Below, in pieces: positions 8,137-17,089 of a DNA stretch of 64,000 nt. How positions within the stretch are numbered: position 1 is the first letter of the stretch; each line of letters begins with the position of its first letter. The notes under the pieces are model-generated. The model had not been told where the DNA came from. It searched no databases and was given only the letters and a program-made list of their open reading frames with translations. Where the stretch lies: assembly GCA_017303395.1 (NCBI GenBank), contig JAFLBN010000008.1, positions 124,001-188,000 on the forward strand, given 5' to 3'. The translations under genes were made by a program, and so were the position numbers. This DNA is from Chitinophagales bacterium. Lineage in GTDB: Bacteria; Bacteroidota; Bacteroidia; Chitinophagales; Chitinophagaceae.

Positions 8137-9516
8137 ATGTTATTTAACTCAATGCTTTTAATGTCAGGTGGAGCCGTGCAGGCGATACAGTTGTTTGCCG
8201 CTTTATCTATACTCATATTACTTCACGAATTCGGCCACTTCTTCTTTGCGCGCCTTTTTAAAACACGTGTAGAGAAGTTTTACCTGTTCTTCGATTTCCT
8301 GTTCCCGTTCCCCGGTTTACTCAACTTTTCACTCTTCAAGAAGAAGAAGGGCGATACGGAATATGGTCTTGGTTGGTTTCCGTTAGGCGGCTATGTAAAG
8401 ATAGCTGGTATGGTGGACGAAAGCATGGATACAGAAGCCATGAAGCAACCACCACAACCGTGGGAATACCGTTCTAAAAAAGCATGGCAGCGTTTGTTCA
8501 TCATGCTGGGTGGTATCATCATGAACGTGCTGGTAGCTGTAGGTATCTATGCTTTGATATTTGGTGTATGGGGCGAAGAATACCTGCCTGTAAAAAATGC
8601 AAAATATGGTATAGCCGTAGACAGTATGGGTGAAAGTATAGGCCTCCGTAATGGAGATATGATTGTAGGCATCAATGGTAAAAAGATTGACAGGTTTAAT
8701 ATGATAATGCCTGAAATCATATATAGTGAGGCTAAGGTTATAAATATTCAGCGCAATGGCGTGGGAGTAGATATTGCGATACCTAAAGGTACAATCAACA
8801 AAATAATCAAGGCACAACGCAATTCATTTATACAGCCTCGTACACCTATTGTAGTTGAGGGCGTAGCAAACAAAAGCGAGGCTTCCAACATGGGGCTGAA
8901 GGCTGGAGACAGTATTGTAGCCGTAAATAATACGCCTGTGGTGTTTTATGATGAGTTTGAGAAGATAAAACGTTCATCTGCAGGTAAACCAATATCATTG
9001 ACCGTTGTGAGAAATGCGCAGACAGTAATATTGAACGGCAAGGTGCCTGATACAAAACTTTTAGGTTTTTCACCAAAATCTTATGCAGACTTCTTTACAC
9101 TGGATAAGATTACGTACAACCCAGTTACTGCTATAGGCAAAGGCTTTACAAATACAGTGGATGAAATAGCTAACTACGGGCGTCAACTTAAACTGATATT
9201 TACTTCGTCAGAAGTAAAAGCATCTGAAAGTGTTGGGGGTATTGGTAGCTTTGCAAAAATGTTCCCTTCCGTATTCGACTGGCAGCTTTTCTTAAAACTA
9301 CTTGCCTTTGTATCTATCATACTGGCTGTAATGAATTTGTTGCCAATACCGGGTCTAGACGGTGGTTACGTTGTGTTTTTGCTATATGAGATGATAACAG
9401 GAAGACAAGTAAATGAAAAAGTGATGGAAGTAGCAACTACAATCGGGTTAGTGCTTTTACTAGCGCTGATGGTATATGCAAATGGCCTTGACGTTTACAG
9501 ATGGATTGCTAATTAA
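8137..9516 (+). CDS. rseP: Site-2 intramembrane zinc protease RseP
   Basis: A 459-residue inner-membrane metalloprotease. The zinc motif HEFGH lies at residues 30-34 in the first membrane helix, and the third ligand is in NLLPIPGLDGG near 408 in a C-terminal helix. A membrane helix near 120-142 is followed by two periplasmic PDZ-like segments (about 155-235 and 240-310). Family members cleave membrane-bound anti-sigma factors and leftover signal peptides. Bacteroidota lack the classical RpoE-RseA pair in the E. coli form, so the substrate here is open. ATG codons at 8137 and 8152 are both possible; the first is taken because a promoter box precedes it closely. Confidence 0.93.
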   Translation: MLFNSMLLMSGGAVQAIQLFAALSILILLHEFGHFFFARLFKTRVEKFYLFFDFLFPFPGLLNFSLFKKKKGDTEYGLGWFPLGGYVKIAGMVDESMDTEAMKQPPQPWEYRSKKAWQRLFIMLGGIIMNVLVAVGIYALIFGVWGEEYLPVKNAKYGIAVDSMGESIGLRNGDMIVGINGKKIDRFNMIMPEIIYSEAKVINIQRNGVGVDIAIPKGTINKIIKAQRNSFIQPRTPIVVEGVANKSEASNMGLKAGDSIVAVNNTPVVFYDEFEKIKRSSAGKPISLTVVRNAQTVILNGKVPDTKLLGFSPKSYADFFTLDKITYNPVTAIGKGFTNTVDEIANYGRQLKLIFTSSEVKASESVGGIGSFAKMFPSVFDWQLFLKLLAFVSIILAVMNLLPIPGLDGGYVVFLLYEMITGRQVNEKVMEVATTIGLVLLLALMVYANGLDVYRWIAN

Positions 9517-9540
9517 AGTTCATAGAAATAACGATAAAAG

Positions 9541-9566
9541 AAAAGCGGGGCAATTGCCCCGCTTTT
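9541..9566. terminator. Bidirectional terminator between rseP and galE
   Basis: Perfect inverted repeat, AAAAGCGGGGC and its complement around an AATT loop, with T-runs on both strands. It ends one base before the galE stop, so it can serve both convergent genes. Confidence 0.9.
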
Positions 9567-10607
9567 CTAATTCATTGATATTTTAGCTGCTTCTTTTTTC
9601 ATTGCTACTTCCCATCGCCATGCCGTGTCCATCATGTCATCCAGCGAATATTTGATATCCCAATCGAGCAAGGCACGTGCTTTTGCATTATTGGCAAATA
9701 CTTCTACAACATCGCCCGGGCGGCGTGGTCCTAATTTGTAGTTCAGCTTCTCGCCCGATACTTTTTCGAATGCATTAATCAGCTCCAGTACCGTAACGCC
9801 ATTGCCCGAACCAAGATTAAATACGTCGCAGTTGGTGCTGTTATGTTCATCGAGTGTGTATTGCAGTGCTTTGGTATGTGCATTTGCAATATCCATTACA
9901 TGTATATAGTCGCGTACACAAGAGCCATCGCGGGTAGGGTAGTCTGTACCGAATACCTGCATTTCGTTGCGCTTGCCGATGGCAGTTTGTGTAATAACAG
10001 GTACAAGGTTTTCAGGCTTGTCCTGCAGCTCACCAATAATCACAGAAGGGTGCGCACCTACGGGATTGAAGTAGCGCAGCAGTGTAACATTAAAGTCGGG
10101 GTATTGCTTAGCAAGGTCTCTGCACATAGCCTCGCCTATTTGCTTGGTGCGTGCATACGGAGATTCCGGTTCTGCCAATGGTGCTGTTTCTTCAACAGGC
10201 AACTTCGTAGCATTGCCATATACCGAGCAGGATGATGAAAACACAAAGTGGTTTACTTTATAGTTTTTTGCACACTGCAGTATGTTGACGAGTGAGTCCA
10301 GATTGTTGCTGTAGTATTTCAGCGGTTCTTCAACAGATTCGGGTACAGACTTGAAAGCTGCGAAATGTATGATGCCTACTATATCGGGGTTCTCAATAAA
10401 GATGGTTTCCGTATCGTCCGCATCGCACAGGTTTACCTTATAGTTTTTTACCGGCCTGCCTGTTATCTTTTCAATACCCTGCAACATGCGCAGCGAACCA
10501 CGAGATAAGTCGTCGACAGATATTACGTCGAACCCATTGGCTATCAGGTCTACTATCGTATGACCGCCAATGTATCCGCAACCACCTGTTACAAGTATTT
10601 TCTTCAT
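9567..10607 (-). CDS. galE: UDP-glucose 4-epimerase
   Basis: A 346-residue short-chain dehydrogenase-type epimerase that interconverts UDP-glucose and UDP-galactose using bound NAD. The N-terminal motif VTGGCGYIGG binds NAD, SSSCSVYG carries the catalytic serine/threonine position, and the YxxxK pair is Tyr151/Lys155. The sequence DYIHVMDIANAH and the C-terminal RRPGDVVEVFAN are typical of GalE. An in-frame TTG lies just upstream at 10610, but the ATG at 10607 gives the usual MKKILVTGG start. It is the last gene of a minus-strand run and also has its own -7 box. Confidence 0.96.
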   Translation of the reverse strand: MKKILVTGGCGYIGGHTIVDLIANGFDVISVDDLSRGSLRMLQGIEKITGRPVKNYKVNLCDADDTETIFIENPDIVGIIHFAAFKSVPESVEEPLKYYSNNLDSLVNILQCAKNYKVNHFVFSSSCSVYGNATKLPVEETAPLAEPESPYARTKQIGEAMCRDLAKQYPDFNVTLLRYFNPVGAHPSVIIGELQDKPENLVPVITQTAIGKRNEMQVFGTDYPTRDGSCVRDYIHVMDIANAHTKALQYTLDEHNSTNCDVFNLGSGNGVTVLELINAFEKVSGEKLNYKLGPRRPGDVVEVFANNAKARALLDWDIKYSLDDMMDTAWRWEVAMKKEAAKISMN

Positions 10608-10633
10608 CAATCAGAGGGGGGTATTAAACAATA

Positions 10634-10641
10634 CAAATATA
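10634..10641 (-). promoter_or_regulatory. Possible -7 box for galE
   Basis: Read on the minus strand this is TATATTTG, matching TAnnTTTG, 26 nt before the galE ATG and in the gap after the ABC transporter stop. No matching TTTG is clear upstream, where the ABC gene is still coding. Confidence 0.35.
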
Positions 10642-10646
10642 CCGTA

Positions 10647-12464
10647 TTATTTAACCTGCTGCATGTCTACCAGCTTTTTATACAAGCCGTTTTTAGCTAT
10701 CAGTTCATTGTGTGTGCCACGTTCCATTATCTTGCCTTTCTCCAATACAATAATCTCGTCGGCATGCTGCACGGTAGATAGCCTGTGGGCAATAACGACA
10801 CAAGTGCGGTTCTTCATCAAGGTATTGATGGCATCCTGCACGATGCGTTCGCTTTCTGTATCGAGCGATGAGGTTGCCTCATCCAGTATCAATATTGGTG
10901 GGTTCTTGAGTACTGCGCGTGCTATGGTAACACGTTGGCGCTCGCCACCACTCAGTTTGGCACCCCTGTCGCCAACAATGGTTTCGTAACCATCAGGCTT
11001 TTGTGTGATGAAGTTGTGTGCATTGGCTATGCGTGCAGCTTCCTGTACCTGCTCTGCTGATGCACCACCAGTGCCCAGTGTAATATTATTGTAAATAGTA
11101 TCGTTGAAAAGAATCGGCTCCTGACTTACCACACCCATTTGCTTGCGCAGGTCGAACAGCTTATAGTCTTTTACATTTATGCCATCTATCAGTATCTCTC
11201 CCGCTGTCACATCATGAAAGCGAGGTATCAAATCTGCCAGTGTAGATTTGCCTGCACCTGATGAGCCAACAAGTGCAATGGTCTTACCTTTTTGTATCGT
11301 CAGGTTTATATTGTCCAGTATTACTTTATCGCCATAAGCAAAGCGTACATCTTTCAGTTCTATCGATTGGCTGAATGTAGAGATTGACTTAGCGTCAGAT
11401 TTGTCTGTGATGGTATTGTCTGCGTTCAGCAGGTGTTCTATCCTATCCAATGCTGCTGCACCTTTCTGTACATTGTTGAGTGCGGTAGACAAGTTTTTGA
11501 TAGGGTTGATAATCATGTAGAACAGGCCGATGTAAGTAAGGAAGAAAGGACCTGTAAGTGACGACTGCCCTGAGAAAATGAGCTTGCCGCCATACCATAA
11601 TATCATACAAACCACTATCACACCCATTGTTTCAGACATGGGCGAACCAAGTTCTTTGCGCCTTGATATCTGTTTGCGAACACGGAAGAGTGTATTGTTT
11701 GTTTCTCTGAATTTCAGTTGCTGATGGCGCTCTGCATTGAATGCTTTTACCACACGCATGCCTGCGATGGTTTCATCTATGATGCCAAGTATGCTACCCA
11801 GATACTCTTGTGCAAGGTTGGATGGCTTTTTCAGTGATTTGCCTATGCGGCCAATTACAAAACCTGCAATTGGCAGGAATAATACCAAGAATACCGTAAG
11901 CTGCGGGCTGATGAGTATCATAGATACCAGCACGAAGATGATGGTCAACGGCTCGCGGATGAAGGACTCCAGCACGTTCATGATGGATACTTCAATCTCG
12001 TTGATGTCGTTGGTCATGCGCGATATCAAATCGGCCTTGCGCTCTTCTGTAAAGAAGCCTATGGGCAGCGATAGTATTTTGGTAAACATGTCATCGCGAA
12101 GCTTTCGCAGCAATGCATATCTGATAGGATTCAGGATATTGAGCGAAAGATAAATGAACAGGTTTTTTAGTATGGTAAATACCACAACCGTGATAACGAT
12201 GTAGGTGAGCGATGTCAGCTTATCGTGCTGCGCTACAAAATCGTTTATCGATTGTGTAATGTAGCCTGCAATATTCAGTCCGCCCTTTGCTTTGCTATCG
12301 GCAACAGGCGTAGTGCCTGTGCCGAAGAGTACCTGCAATACAGGTGCAAGCATGGTGAATGAAAACAATCCGAACACCACAGCCAGTAGTGTAGTGATAC
12401 AAAATTGTACTACCTGAAGTCTGAAATCCTTGAGGTAACTGAATAGCTTGCCGGCTCTTTTCAT
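10647..12464 (-). CDS. MsbA-like ABC exporter (fused membrane and ATPase domains)
   Basis: A 605-residue half-transporter that would work as a homodimer. Residues 1-320 hold six membrane helices. Residues 345-600 form the nucleotide-binding domain with Walker A GSSGAGKST, signature LSGGERQR, Walker B ILILDEATSSLD and H-loop AHRLSTVQHAD. It is closest in layout to the MsbA lipid A flippase and related lipid/peptide exporters. In a Gram-negative with no other msbA candidate in view, lipid A core transport is a reasonable inference, but substrate cannot be read from sequence. The start lies 7 bp from the cysS stop, so the two are probably cotranscribed. Confidence 0.9.
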   Translation of the reverse strand: MKRAGKLFSYLKDFRLQVVQFCITTLLAVVFGLFSFTMLAPVLQVLFGTGTTPVADSKAKGGLNIAGYITQSINDFVAQHDKLTSLTYIVITVVVFTILKNLFIYLSLNILNPIRYALLRKLRDDMFTKILSLPIGFFTEERKADLISRMTNDINEIEVSIMNVLESFIREPLTIIFVLVSMILISPQLTVFLVLFLPIAGFVIGRIGKSLKKPSNLAQEYLGSILGIIDETIAGMRVVKAFNAERHQQLKFRETNNTLFRVRKQISRRKELGSPMSETMGVIVVCMILWYGGKLIFSGQSSLTGPFFLTYIGLFYMIINPIKNLSTALNNVQKGAAALDRIEHLLNADNTITDKSDAKSISTFSQSIELKDVRFAYGDKVILDNINLTIQKGKTIALVGSSGAGKSTLADLIPRFHDVTAGEILIDGINVKDYKLFDLRKQMGVVSQEPILFNDTIYNNITLGTGGASAEQVQEAARIANAHNFITQKPDGYETIVGDRGAKLSGGERQRVTIARAVLKNPPILILDEATSSLDTESERIVQDAINTLMKNRTCVVIAHRLSTVQHADEIIVLEKGKIMERGTHNELIAKNGLYKKLVDMQQVK

Positions 12465-12471
12465 CTTTCTT

Positions 12472-13965
12472 TTATTCTATAGTATAAGAGACGCTACCGT
12501 CTTTTTCATCTTTCAGTGTAATGCCTGCTTCTGACAGTTTGTTGCGTATCTGGTCTGATGTTGCAAAGTCTTTGCGTGTGCGTGCGTCTTTGCGTATTTC
12601 TATCAGCAGCGACAATACCTGATCTATCTTATTGCTTTGCTGTGCCTGTAGCGGCTGCAAACCAAGTATATCTTCAAGATATGTTTTGAATGTAGCAGAC
12701 AGCAATGCGAATGTTGATGCGCTGAGTGCATTCATAGCTACTTGCCCACCCTTCATGCCATTGATAACAGGTGCCAGTTCAAACAGATTGGCAATCACTT
12801 TGGCAGTGTTCAGATCATCGTTCATAAAGTCGTCGCACTCTTTGCACCATTTCACAACTTGTGTATCCAGTGCCGCATCGCCTGCAGTTTCATTGCCCGG
12901 GTGTGCCAGCTTCTTCAATACTTCATATGCTTCCCACAGGCGGCGCAATGCTTTTTCAGAGCCTTGCAGGGCTTCGTTAGAGAAATCGAGCGTGCTGCGG
13001 TAGTGTGTTTGCAATATATAGAAGCGTACCACCATCGGGTGATAAGCTTGCTCCAGTATCGGGTGTGCACCACTGAACAGTTCAGTAAGCTTGATAACGT
13101 TGTTGTATGATTTACCCATCTTCTTGCCGTTGATGGTAATCATGTTATTGTGCATCCAGTAGCGCACAGGCGGGTGCCCGTGTGCTATGGTAGATTGTGC
13201 AATCTCACTTTCGTGATGAGGGAACTGCAAGTCCATGCCACCACCATGTATATCGAATGTTTCGCCCAGATATTTGCGGCTCATGGCAGAGCACTCAATA
13301 TGCCATCCCGGGAAACCCTCGCCCCACGGGCTGTTCCAACGCATGATGTGTTCAGGTGGCGCGCTCTTCCACAGTGCAAAGTCTGTTTTGTTGCGTTTCT
13401 CATCCTGTCCTTCAAGATCGCGCGTTGTTTCCAGCAGGTCGTCTATAATGCGGCCGGAAAGTTTACCGTAAGGGTATTTCTCGGCGTATTTCTTAACGTC
13501 AAAATATACAGAACCGTTTACCTCATAAGCATAGCCTTCTTTGATGATTTTCTGAATCATGTCTATCTGCTCAATGATGTGGCCTGTAGCTGTAGGCTCT
13601 ATGCTTGGTTCCAGGTTGTTGAACAGGCGCATACCCCAATGGAACAGGCTGGTGTATTTGTGCACCAGTTCCATAGGCTCCAGTTTCTCCAGCTGTGCCT
13701 TGCCTGCAATCTTATCTTCCGCATCGCGGCCTTCTTCTTCAAAGTGGCCTGCATCTGTGATATTGCGCACATAGCGCACTTTGTAGCCAAGGTGTTGCAG
13801 ATAACGATTCACTACATCGAACGTAATGTACGGACGCGCGTGGCCAAGGTGAGATTCTCCCGATACGGTAGGGCCGCAAACATACAGGCCTACGTGACCA
13901 GGGGTTATTGGTTCAAACTTCTCCTTTTCTCTTGAATATGAATTGTATATGTGTAAGTCGGACAT
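12472..13965 (-). CDS. cysS: Cysteinyl-tRNA synthetase
   Basis: A 497-residue class I aminoacyl-tRNA synthetase that charges tRNA-Cys. Cys30 in VCGPTV is a zinc ligand, the HIGH motif is HLGH at 39-42, another zinc-site segment is GWHIECSAM, and the KMSKS loop reads KKMGKS near 280-286. The C-terminal helical anticodon-binding domain, including [15 protein letters not shown], is complete. The size is typical. It lies in the minus-strand run between the EEP-family gene (29 bp upstream) and the ABC exporter (7 bp downstream). Confidence 0.97.
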   Translation of the reverse strand: MSDLHIYNSYSREKEKFEPITPGHVGLYVCGPTVSGESHLGHARPYITFDVVNRYLQHLGYKVRYVRNITDAGHFEEEGRDAEDKIAGKAQLEKLEPMELVHKYTSLFHWGMRLFNNLEPSIEPTATGHIIEQIDMIQKIIKEGYAYEVNGSVYFDVKKYAEKYPYGKLSGRIIDDLLETTRDLEGQDEKRNKTDFALWKSAPPEHIMRWNSPWGEGFPGWHIECSAMSRKYLGETFDIHGGGMDLQFPHHESEIAQSTIAHGHPPVRYWMHNNMITINGKKMGKSYNNVIKLTELFSGAHPILEQAYHPMVVRFYILQTHYRSTLDFSNEALQGSEKALRRLWEAYEVLKKLAHPGNETAGDAALDTQVVKWCKECDDFMNDDLNTAKVIANLFELAPVINGMKGGQVAMNALSASTFALLSATFKTYLEDILGLQPLQAQQSNKIDQVLSLLIEIRKDARTRKDFATSDQIRNKLSEAGITLKDEKDGSVSYTIE

Positions 13966-13994
13966 ATGGTAAAATAATGTGCAAAAATAAGGCT

Positions 13995-15140
13995 TTAACG
14001 GCCAGCCTTACGGATTATTTCAAAATTGGCAATAACCGGCCTATGATCTGATAGTTCTGTATGCGGACAATCGAAACCTATGATTTTCAGAACCATAGGG
14101 TCGTAAAACAGGTGGTCGATACGAAGCGTAGGCAATATCTGGCTGTAGGTACGGCCAAGGAATTTGCCTTTGTCTGCAAACGCATCATTAAGATTGCCAC
14201 GCAGTTTGGTGTATGTATAAGAACCGGGCAAATCGTTGAAATCGCCGCAAATCATTACAGGGTATGGGCTTTGCGCAATGATGGCAGCAGCTTTGTCTGT
14301 TTCTTCTGCACGTTTGGCAAATGCATAGTTGAACTTCCAGATGAAAGAGCGTGTGAGGCCGAGGCTGTTTGTAAGCGCAGAGCTGTTTTTCTTCACGTAC
14401 TCAATATAGGCTTTCTCATCATCGCTCAGGCCAAAGGTGCTGAGGTGTACATAGAAAGTGCGCATGGTATCGCCACCCGGCAGTGCCACATCGCCCTGCA
14501 GCAGGAATGTATATTCTGCCAGTTGGTGCGCCTTGTAGTTGAAGAACTGGTGACGGGTGAAAACAGCCGTCCCCAGGAATATGGTAGTACCCAGTGTATT
14601 GTCGTAATGAAAACGATATTCAGGGTAGTTGCCATTCTCCATTATCTTGTGCCCGTAGGGTTTCATAGAGTCTGTTTTTGGTACAGAATATTCTGGCAGG
14701 CACATAATATCTGCATCCAGCTCTTTCAGGTATGTAAGTATATCTTTTTCAAAAGCTTTATCGCGGGGCACTTTGAAGATGCCCATGCCGTGTACATTCC
14801 ACGTAACTACACGCAGGCGGTCGTTTGCCTTGGCCATGTCGTTTTTGCCAAAGTGAAAACCGAAAACAACGAATATCAGCTTGTAGCAAACCACCAATGC
14901 TATGAGTGATAACAGCGAGCGTATTTTTTTGCTGGTAAATAACCAGATGAATACAAAGAGTACATTGGCAATAATGGCAAAAGGTGTGGTAAGTGTAACG
15001 AGTGCCAGATGGCTAACTTCAAGCGGGCTTTTGACGGCTGCAAGCGCACACAGGGCTATCCATACTACACTGCCAACATTCAGCAGGAGTAAAGTGTAGC
15101 GTAGCAGCTTGCGTAGAAATCCCGGTTTGTTGTCTTTCAA
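13995..15140 (-). CDS. Membrane-anchored endonuclease/exonuclease/phosphatase family protein
   Basis: A 381-residue protein with three hydrophobic helices in the first 100 residues (about 10-30, 38-65, 72-92), then an EEP domain. Catalytic landmarks are RVVTWNVHG (strand with the metal-binding Asn), ADIMCLPEYS (metal-binding Glu), MICGDFNDLPGS, the DHLF segment and LSDHRPV (final Asp-His). The fold includes Mg-dependent nucleases and phospholipid or inositol phosphatases; the membrane tether suggests an envelope substrate. No ATG exists upstream of residue 100 in frame, so the start is the TTG at 15140, 12 bp after the preceding rhomboid-like gene. This rhomboid-EEP order recurs in Bacteroidota as I recall it. 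Confidence 0.88.
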   Translation of the reverse strand: MKDNKPGFLRKLLRYTLLLLNVGSVVWIALCALAAVKSPLEVSHLALVTLTTPFAIIANVLFVFIWLFTSKKIRSLLSLIALVVCYKLIFVVFGFHFGKNDMAKANDRLRVVTWNVHGMGIFKVPRDKAFEKDILTYLKELDADIMCLPEYSVPKTDSMKPYGHKIMENGNYPEYRFHYDNTLGTTIFLGTAVFTRHQFFNYKAHQLAEYTFLLQGDVALPGGDTMRTFYVHLSTFGLSDDEKAYIEYVKKNSSALTNSLGLTRSFIWKFNYAFAKRAEETDKAAAIIAQSPYPVMICGDFNDLPGSYTYTKLRGNLNDAFADKGKFLGRTYSQILPTLRIDHLFYDPMVLKIIGFDCPHTELSDHRPVIANFEIIRKAGR

Positions 15141-15152
15141 TGTTGCGGTTGA

Positions 15153-16055
15153 TTATGGGTTGTTGTCTTTGCTTGCTTTCATCAGGATGTCTTTTTCTTC
15201 CTTAGTAAGCGAGTCGTAGCCTTTGTGGTTTATTTTATCCAGAATATCGTCTATTCTTTTCTGATTGTTTTGTTTGCTAGTGTAGGCATTCAGCGCTTCG
15301 TTGCGCTTTTTGCTGTTTTTTTCGCGTATGCGGTCTGCATCGGGCTCTGCCATATTGCTCAGCTTATCGAACATATTGTACACCCACATACCGGGTTGCT
15401 TGCCGTTTTTTACCAGCATCATATATACAAAGCCTGTAAGCGCACCGCCACCCAGCATAAACAGTGATGGTGTATACAGATTTACGTTTACCAGCATCAG
15501 CGCATAGAAGATAATGGCCAGTACCGATATAGGTATGCTGAAAGTAGGTGCCAGATAGAAACGATAAGAAGGTGAAAGCGTTAGAACGGCCGTTGCCACA
15601 CCAACTACACCAGCATGTGCACCCATCATAAAGCCTGCACTGCCTACGCCCGGCATCAGTTGTGCCATTTCATAAAACAGCCCTCCCACTATCAGGCTGT
15701 ATACAAACAGCGGTATTACCTGCTTGTAGCCTACCAGCGATTGCATAACAGAGCCGAAGCCGTATAGCCATACCATGTTTGTAAAGAGCACCCAGAAACC
15801 ATCATGCGTCCACCCGTAGGTAAATATTGTCCACCATTTTGCGCCGAAGTTGGCAATGGCAGGCAATGCTACATTGGGGGTGAAATTGATTTCAAAATAT
15901 TCGGGCCTTAAACCTGCTACCAGTAGTATAACACGTATCAGGTGGAAGGTGATATAGCCTGTTGCGGATGCTACTATTATTTGCAGCACAGCATTCTGGC
16001 TATAGCCCGGTATAGAAGATAAAGGAGAACGTTTGCGCGATGTATTCATTGCCAT
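15153..16055 (-). CDS. Rhomboid-fold protein lacking the catalytic dyad (pseudoprotease)
   Basis: A 300-residue polytopic protein with rhomboid topology: membrane segments near 24-46, 86-104, 112-132, 137-160, 172-192 and 196-214, followed by a charged tail. The active-site GxSG is replaced by GAHAG (145-149), so the nucleophilic serine is missing. The last-helix histidine is also gone: SLFMLGGGALTG stands where an H-x-x-G-x-x-x-G motif should be. The tail (about 268-296, ILDKINHKGYDSLTKEEKDIL) matches a small domain often found on Bacteroidota rhomboids (DUF6576-like). It is probably an inactive iRhom/derlin-like partner of the active rhomboid 11 bp upstream. Possible starts are Met1 or Met3. 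Confidence 0.85.
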   Translation of the reverse strand: MAMNTSRKRSPLSSIPGYSQNAVLQIIVASATGYITFHLIRVILLVAGLRPEYFEINFTPNVALPAIANFGAKWWTIFTYGWTHDGFWVLFTNMVWLYGFGSVMQSLVGYKQVIPLFVYSLIVGGLFYEMAQLMPGVGSAGFMMGAHAGVVGVATAVLTLSPSYRFYLAPTFSIPISVLAIIFYALMLVNVNLYTPSLFMLGGGALTGFVYMMLVKNGKQPGMWVYNMFDKLSNMAEPDADRIREKNSKKRNEALNAYTSKQNNQKRIDDILDKINHKGYDSLTKEEKDILMKASKDNNP

Positions 16056-16066
16056 GTCTTTTGCTC

Positions 16067-16954
16067 TTAATAGAAGTTGCTCCTGTTTTGTTTGTTCCAG
16101 ATTTTCAAAAGTATGAAGCCTACCAGCATACCACCCAGGTGTGCAAAATGGGCTACGTTATCGCCGGCAGAATTCTGGATACCCGCATATAGTTCAAAAA
16201 GTGCATAAGCAGCAACCACATATTTTGCCTTAATAGGTACCAGAAAGTAGAGATATAACAGTGTATTGGGGAACAGATAGCCAAAAGCAAACAATATACC
16301 GAATACCGCACCCGAAGCACCTACGGTAGCCTCGTCATAAATGCCGGGGATGTATTGTCCTGTAGGCTTGTAATTAAGGCCGTGCAGATATTGGTTGATG
16401 GCAGATATAGATTCATTTGCCAAATCCTGTGACGGTGAATTGCTCCATACTTTTGCTATTTCGTACAACTGCATGCTGAGCGGATTGCCGCTCATTTGTA
16501 CACGTTGGTTCAGGAAGAGATTGAACTGATCGAGCGTAGCATTGTGCTGATACTGAGTAAATGCCTGTTCTATTACCCTGTATTCGTAAGCAAGCACGCC
16601 CATGTGCAATGCCGCCGCACCCAAACCACATACTATATAGAATGTAAGAAAGCGCTTGGGCCCCCATACGTTTTCCAGTATGCTGCCAAACATCCATAGG
16701 GCAAACATATTGGAGAACAGGTGTGTAAGCGTAGCATTCACATTGTAATAGCTGCCATGCAAAAACATGTGCGTGAGATACTGCCACGGTTTGAAGTAAA
16801 CAGATTTCCAGTAGTGCAGGCCCAGATAGTCTGAAAGGTCTATGCCAAACTTGCCCAATACGTATTGGGCAAATACCATAATGGAATTGATGATAATTAA
16901 GTTCTTAACTATCGGAGGAAGTATCTGAAAGCGCCCCGGCCTGAATTCAGTCAT
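16067..16954 (-). CDS. Rhomboid intramembrane serine protease
   Basis: A 295-residue polytopic membrane protein with an intact rhomboid active site: Ser204 in GASGAVFG and His272 in AHLGGMLVG. The L1-region motif around KPWQYLTHMFLHGS (55-68) and the SNMFALWMFG helix (81-90) are also typical. Rhomboids cleave membrane helices of client proteins within the bilayer. A long insertion between helices (about 125-195) is unusual compared with minimal rhomboids. It is the first gene of the minus-strand run rhomboid, degenerate rhomboid, EEP protein, cysS, ABC exporter, galE. Confidence 0.92.
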   Translation of the reverse strand: MTEFRPGRFQILPPIVKNLIIINSIMVFAQYVLGKFGIDLSDYLGLHYWKSVYFKPWQYLTHMFLHGSYYNVNATLTHLFSNMFALWMFGSILENVWGPKRFLTFYIVCGLGAAALHMGVLAYEYRVIEQAFTQYQHNATLDQFNLFLNQRVQMSGNPLSMQLYEIAKVWSNSPSQDLANESISAINQYLHGLNYKPTGQYIPGIYDEATVGASGAVFGILFAFGYLFPNTLLYLYFLVPIKAKYVVAAYALFELYAGIQNSAGDNVAHFAHLGGMLVGFILLKIWNKQNRSNFY

Positions 16955-17013
16955 TTTGTAATGTTTCGTCTATGTAACGGTACTCAATTATCACGCCTGA
17001 TAAATAGTGCTGT

Positions 17014-17048
17014 CAAAATTACACACTATCATGCGCTTTAGGCTCAAA
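17014..17048 (-). promoter_or_regulatory. Promoter of the rhomboid operon
   Basis: On the minus strand, TTTG (17045-17048) is followed after 23 bp by TAATTTTG (17014-17021). Both boxes match the Bacteroidota consensus and lie 60 bp before the rhomboid ATG, in the gap after the MutS-like gene. Confidence 0.5.
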
Positions 17049-17089
17049 TTACAAATCTTAATATTATAATCTTATCCTAAAACAGCTGC

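Noticed and set aside
13150..13935. 261-codon plus-strand frame opposite cysS
   Set aside because: cysS on the minus strand carries all synthetase motifs; the opposite frame has no recognisable feature.
14061..14909. 282-codon plus-strand frame opposite the EEP-family gene
   Set aside because: The minus-strand protein has the full EEP catalytic set, and the plus frame shows no motif or start signal.
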